A stretch of DNA of 64,000 nucleotides from Nitrososphaerota archaeon (GTDB lineage: Archaea; Thermoproteota; Nitrososphaeria; Nitrososphaerales; Nitrosopumilaceae). The stretch's first letter is position 1, and every line of letters begins with the position of its first letter. Location: positions 124,001 through 188,000 of the forward strand of contig JAGWFT010000002.1 in NCBI GenBank assembly GCA_028867755.1, in the 5' to 3' direction. The notes under the pieces were generated by a model. The model was not told the DNA's origin and made no database searches. It saw only the letters and a program-made list of their open reading frames with translations. A program made the translations under genes and the position numbers. Of this stretch, positions 60,792 to 64,000 are shown piece by piece.

Positions 60792-61978
60792 ATTCTTTTA
60801 AGATAACTTTCAGGATTTTTGAGCTCTCTTGTTGTAGGAGGATTGCTAATCAGTGTCTTGTATGTGTCTTTTCCAAGCTTACCTGACACATATTCTGTGA
60901 AATCCATTCCCATGCTCTTTCTTACCTGATATGAGGATATGTCTGTGTTAGCAAACGTTACCAAGTAGTTGTGAAAGTCTCTGTCATCTTTTAGGATGCT
61001 TCTGACTGCAAACTCTGCCATTCCTTCCATCATTGTAAATGCCGCATGGTGAGTTTGTATGGGCTTGAGCCATCTTTGATAAATGTCTAGAAGTTGTGGA
61101 ATTATTTCTAGTATCTTTGGGTCAACTGATACATTTGTAAATGTCATCACATCAGGACCAAGAACTTTTACAATAAAATTATCAGGATTCAAAGTGAAAA
61201 AGAGATTCGCCCTCTGCGTTATTGGATATTCCTCTGGAACAGGAGGAAGCTGCAAGTATTCATAGAGTTCTTTTATTTTGGAGCTATCTAATGCAAGTAC
61301 TATGTTTGCAAGTTCTTCGTTTATCTCATTTACTGTAGTTACTGCATTCTTGTTTGTTTCATAGAGATTTTTTTGCACAGAGTGAACTTGCTCTTCTAAT
61401 ATGGTCATCTTCAAAGCTCCAAGGTAGCCTGAATTTACTTGCTGATAATTAGATTCGTATGGAGCTCCCTGCTTGTGCAAAATTATTTTCGGATAGCTTG
61501 AGAGTACAAATCTGTTTAGGTATATTGTTGACTCGTAAAAGTCTCCATATGTAGTAGATATCTGCGAGATGTACCCTTTGGCATATGTAGAATATACTAA
61601 AAATTGTGAAGTATTACTCTTTGCAAGCTGGGCTATTTTCTCTGTATTTTCATGTGCTATTGCAGTGAACAGTTCATCTACAAACAAAGCCGAGTTTTGT
61701 GTAGGGAATACCTTGCGACCTTTGAGGCGCTTGAATTCTATCAAATCTGGAAACTCTACTTTGACTGTGTCTGAAACCAAGATTCCGGTAAACTGGAGGA
61801 CTTTTTGGGCACTCTCAGAAAACAGCCTCTCTGATATCGTCTTGATGTCCTCAAAAGATATCTTTGAGGCAAAGACCTCGGTAGCCTTTGATTGTGATTC
61901 TTTTATTGTATTTTCCTCGCTTAATTCAACTGAAATCTGGTCCAAAAGTGCAAAGGCAAATTCCTCAAACTCGTCCAT
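60788..61978 (-). CDS. Peptidase-like (gluzincin-related) protein of unknown activity
   Basis: 396 residues. The middle helix ILEEQVHSVQKNL has EEQVH (residues 195-199) in place of the metallopeptidase HExxH. About 120 residues on, EGMAEFAV (residue 318 on) matches the glutamate helix of gluzincins. The first His is replaced by Glu, so it may be a pseudo-enzyme or bind metal differently. No signal peptide. This is weak pattern recognition and needs structure prediction. Confidence 0.6.
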   Translation of the reverse strand: MDEFEEFAFALLDQISVELSEENTIKESQSKATEVFASKISFEDIKTISERLFSESAQKVLQFTGILVSDTVKVEFPDLIEFKRLKGRKVFPTQNSALFVDELFTAIAHENTEKIAQLAKSNTSQFLVYSTYAKGYISQISTTYGDFYESTIYLNRFVLSSYPKIILHKQGAPYESNYQQVNSGYLGALKMTILEEQVHSVQKNLYETNKNAVTTVNEINEELANIVLALDSSKIKELYEYLQLPPVPEEYPITQRANLFFTLNPDNFIVKVLGPDVMTFTNVSVDPKILEIIPQLLDIYQRWLKPIQTHHAAFTMMEGMAEFAVRSILKDDRDFHNYLVTFANTDISSYQVRKSMGMDFTEYVSGKLGKDTYKTLISNPPTTRELKNPESYLKRI

Positions 61979-62076
61979 TCCAATTTTGATAACCTAAACC
62001 AATTTAACATTAACTTTGGCATCAAACATTGCTAAAAGATCAAAAAAGGCAGCAAAGCTATTAGAAATATTACAAA

Positions 62077-62196
62077 ATGGCTCAAAACAGCATGTTACCA
62101 GTACACAACTCAGGCAAGGGCATGCTAAAGTCTAAGTTACAAAAGCATTATCTTTCTGTTTTGATAATAAAAAACAATGCAGTCAAACTGCTCTAG
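62077..62196 (+). CDS. Candidate small ORF, 39 aa, before the PNGase-like gene
   Basis: ATG 62077 opens MAQNSMLPVHNSGKGMLKSK and ends KNNAVKLL, overlapping the PNGase-like start by 20 nt. The composition is basic and nondescript. It may only be the 5' region of the larger gene. Confidence 0.2.
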   Translation: MAQNSMLPVHNSGKGMLKSKLQKHYLSVLIIKNNAVKLL

Positions 62197-62926
62197 TCTT
62201 GATTTTGGTGCTATCAAGAACTCTTTTCTGTTTTACAAGACCGTAACAAGCCAGTACAAAAACCCTCAAGTATTAAGGTCTGTCAGGGAATTGATACCTA
62301 AAGATGTACTGGAGGCAGACTTGGTTCCATCACTTTTGAAGTGGTTCAAGGGTTTTATGACCTGGACTCCAAACCAAATTGTCTGCGACAAATGTAACAC
62401 AGGAGACAAGATGCAAGTTACGATACAAACAGGAAATACTTGGATGATACGCAAAACAGAGGTTCATACTTGCAGTAAGTGTGGAACAGAGAAGATAATT
62501 CCAAGATACAATGACGTGTTGAAAATTGCCAAGACAAGATATGGAAGATGCGGTGAATGGTCCATACTTTTTGGCGCCATCCTAAATTCATTATCTATTG
62601 AATCTAGAATTGCATATGATTACCTTGATCACTGCTGGAATGAGATACTTGTTGATGGCAAGTGGTTTCATGCAGATTCTACGTTTGAATATCCATATTC
62701 GTTTGATAATCCTCACTATTACGAACGAAACTGGAAGAAACAGTACGTCTATGTCATTGCATTCTCGCCAGACAAGATAGAAGACGTTACAGGCAGATAC
62801 ACAGAACAATGGGACACAGTTTTGTTACGAAGAAAGAGCTTGGGCCAGTCTGGAAGTGTCAATGTAAGCTCCATTGACGACCTTCAGAATTTTTACACTA
62901 CTATACAATCACTTTATAGCAATTAG
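62177..62926 (+). CDS. Transglutaminase-fold protein resembling eukaryotic peptide:N-glycanase
   Basis: 249 residues. A zinc knuckle CDKC (70/73) and CSKC (99/102), then RYNDVLKIAKTRYGRCGEWS with Cys125, YDYLDHCWNEI with His152 and KWFHADSTFEY with Asp167 form the C-H-D triad. The tail NWKKQYVYVIAFS, EDVTGRYTEQ and LLRRKS follows the PNGase (NGLY1/Png1) core closely. Those enzymes remove N-glycans from proteins. The PUB domain is absent. Archaeal S-layer glycans would be a possible substrate; inference only. The 3' end overlaps the MFS gene by 4 nt. Confidence 0.8.
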   Translation: MQSNCSSLDFGAIKNSFLFYKTVTSQYKNPQVLRSVRELIPKDVLEADLVPSLLKWFKGFMTWTPNQIVCDKCNTGDKMQVTIQTGNTWMIRKTEVHTCSKCGTEKIIPRYNDVLKIAKTRYGRCGEWSILFGAILNSLSIESRIAYDYLDHCWNEILVDGKWFHADSTFEYPYSFDNPHYYERNWKKQYVYVIAFSPDKIEDVTGRYTEQWDTVLLRRKSLGQSGSVNVSSIDDLQNFYTTIQSLYSN

Positions 62927-64000
62927 GACTTTTGTGATGTATCAACTGATCTTTGTTTTCCAGGCTTTAGGAAAAATGCACAAGTTATGATTGCTCCGGA
63001 ACACAACTCAATTGCAGTGAAACTATAAAACGGCAACGCATAACTTATTGTGAAAAGTATTGCCCCTATGATTGTTCCAGCAGACGCTGACACATTTCTT
63101 AATACGTCATATACAGCAAATAGTGCTGGTCTTTTCTCTCTTGGTGTCAGCTCAATTTGAAGAGCCTCATGTGTTGGGCCATAATTTACGCCTGTTGCAA
63201 TCATTGCAAGCAATATTGCAAGTATCCACCAAAATGAATGCTCTAGTATAAGAAATATCGAGAGCGGGGCTGTCGTGATGACAGACAGCAATAGTATCTT
63301 TCTCTTGTCAAACCTGTCTGAAACAATTCCAAGTGGTGTTCTAACTAGATTTGCAAACAAGATCTGCATGCTCAGTATTATTCCCCACTGGAAGCTGTCA
63401 AGCTTTGCAATGGTGATGCCATAAAATATCAGGTAAGGGCCCATTATCGAATTTGCTACAATAACTAGTATGTAAGCTGAAAGCAATGGAATCAGTGCTT
63501 TTGGTAGCGTAACAAGATTGGACCAGAAATTCTTTGAATGGTAAAATACCGATTCAAAAGACTCTGGATTTTTTCTATTGTGTAACAGTGATTGTTCTGG
63601 TTTCACATGTAACGGTTTTAGCTCGTTTTCACGCAAGAACTTGACTAGCAATATGGTAGAAATTGGTGATATCATAAGTGCTATTATTGCTCCAAGCCTG
63701 AATCCGTCTACTGCTCCCATTGTGTAAACTAGGTATCCGCCCACAAGGGGTGCAAAGATGGAGGGTATGGTGGTAAGTGTTTGGTAAAGTGAGAGCTGAG
63801 CAGTCCTATTTTTTTGTACTGTGGCATCAGCTACTAGTTGTCGCCAAGCAGTAGAACTGATTCCCCCTATTGCTCCAATCAATATTGGAATTGAAAGCAC
63901 GGCCCAGCTGTTTGATAGGTAATAACCAAAAAGTATGGCAGGTCCTATCCATGATGTCATGATTGCAATCTTTTTGAGATTGTGCCTTCCAGTAATGACT
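62923..64000 (-). CDS. Major facilitator superfamily transporter (5' end cut by window)
   Basis: The frame is open to the right edge, reading VITGRHNLKKIAIMTSWIGP in place of a start, so an N-terminal part is missing. At least ten hydrophobic segments are seen (IGAIGGISSTAWRQL, FRLGAIIALMISPISTILLV). The SDRFDKRK loop (residues with ISDRFDKRK-like charge) is the MFS motif between TM2-3 or TM8-9. Substrate unknown. It converges on the PNGase-like gene. Confidence 0.82.
   Translation of the reverse strand, partial: VITGRHNLKKIAIMTSWIGPAILFGYYLSNSWAVLSIPILIGAIGGISSTAWRQLVADATVQKNRTAQLSLYQTLTTIPSIFAPLVGGYLVYTMGAVDGFRLGAIIALMISPISTILLVKFLRENELKPLHVKPEQSLLHNRKNPESFESVFYHSKNFWSNLVTLPKALIPLLSAYILVIVANSIMGPYLIFYGITIAKLDSFQWGIILSMQILFANLVRTPLGIVSDRFDKRKILLLSVITTAPLSIFLILEHSFWWILAILLAMIATGVNYGPTHEALQIELTPREKRPALFAVYDVLRNVSASAGTIIGAILFTISYALPFYSFTAIELCSGAIITCAFFLKPGKQRSVDTSQKS

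Noticed and set aside
1-64000. CRISPR arrays, rRNA genes, integrases or att repeats
   Set aside because: No repeat-spacer pattern, rRNA sequence, integrase or direct repeats at tRNA ends were seen in the window.

Overview
The window is a gene-dense, AT-rich stretch of an archaeal chromosome. The gene content (histone, RadA, topoisomerase VI, Rpo4, aIF2-beta, aIF1A, S17e, S30e, L21e, fibrillarin/Nop5, RtcB, RPC34/TFE-beta homologue, a secreted cupredoxin ending in a PEFG-type C-terminal sorting signal) points to Nitrososphaerota (Thaumarchaeota), most likely Nitrosopumilales. Finer placement (for example Nitrosotalea- or Nitrosotenuis-like) is a guess. Most genes that start a transcript have a TATA-like box A about 24-30 nt before the start codon, with GTG and TTG starts common. 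That spacing implies leaderless mRNAs. Genes inside operons overlap by 4-20 nt or carry a Shine-Dalgarno sequence.

Layout. 1-9.7 kb: end of aconitase, an MDR oxidoreductase, ValS, a pterin pair (PTPS fused to a nuclease-like domain, and PCD), a PP-loop synthase, PurB, RtcB and a PDCD5-like protein. 9.7-12.5 kb: S11, ThiL, a phosphohexomutase and tRNA-Thr(CGT). 12.5-16.4 kb: small regulators and zinc proteins, a candidate structured RNA, an orphan AIPR defence-type gene, tRNA-Cys(GCA) and a histone. 16.4-19.5 kb: TatD, S17e and a tRNA-modification group (a ubiquitin-like/Cgi121 fusion, a THUMP protein, Sua5). 19.5-27.7 kb: microproteins, a second winged-helix regulator, PurA, PyrF, a Nudix hydrolase, UppS and a DUF373 membrane protein. 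27.7-33.1 kb: an informational superoperon (aIF2-beta, DUF424, aIF1A, Rio1, Dim2-type KH protein, Topo VI-B and VI-A). 33-41 kb: membrane-anchored HSP20, UbiX, MTA phosphorylase plus Apt (purine salvage), a large secreted Ig-like protein and an OLD-family ATPase/nuclease. 41-48 kb: TFE-beta with a repeat-expanded tail, RlmE/FtsJ, Trm1, a chimeric pseudogene, RNase HII, fibrillarin and Nop5. 48-53 kb: PyrD/PyrK, a radical-SAM protein, S30e and a transposase remnant. 53-56.5 kb: RadA, L21e, Rpo4, DUF655, KsgA and a HemK2-type methyltransferase. 56.5-64 kb: PEFG cupredoxin, isocitrate-type dehydrogenase, phosphodiesterase, tRNA-Ser(GCT), microproteins, SirB1-like and peptidase-like proteins, a eukaryote-type PNGase homologue and a truncated MFS transporter.

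Most of the window is housekeeping: translation, tRNA/rRNA modification, purine/pyrimidine synthesis and salvage, and DNA topology and repair. The observations that most deserve follow-up are: the ubiquitin-like domain ending in Gly-Gly joined in frame to the KEOPS subunit Cgi121; the PNGase-like transglutaminase with complete Cys-His-Asp triad and zinc knuckle; an independently promoted approximately 65-nt structured RNA next to the AIPR gene; a divergent gene pair that appears to share one box A; and several microproteins, including a 27-residue acidic peptide.
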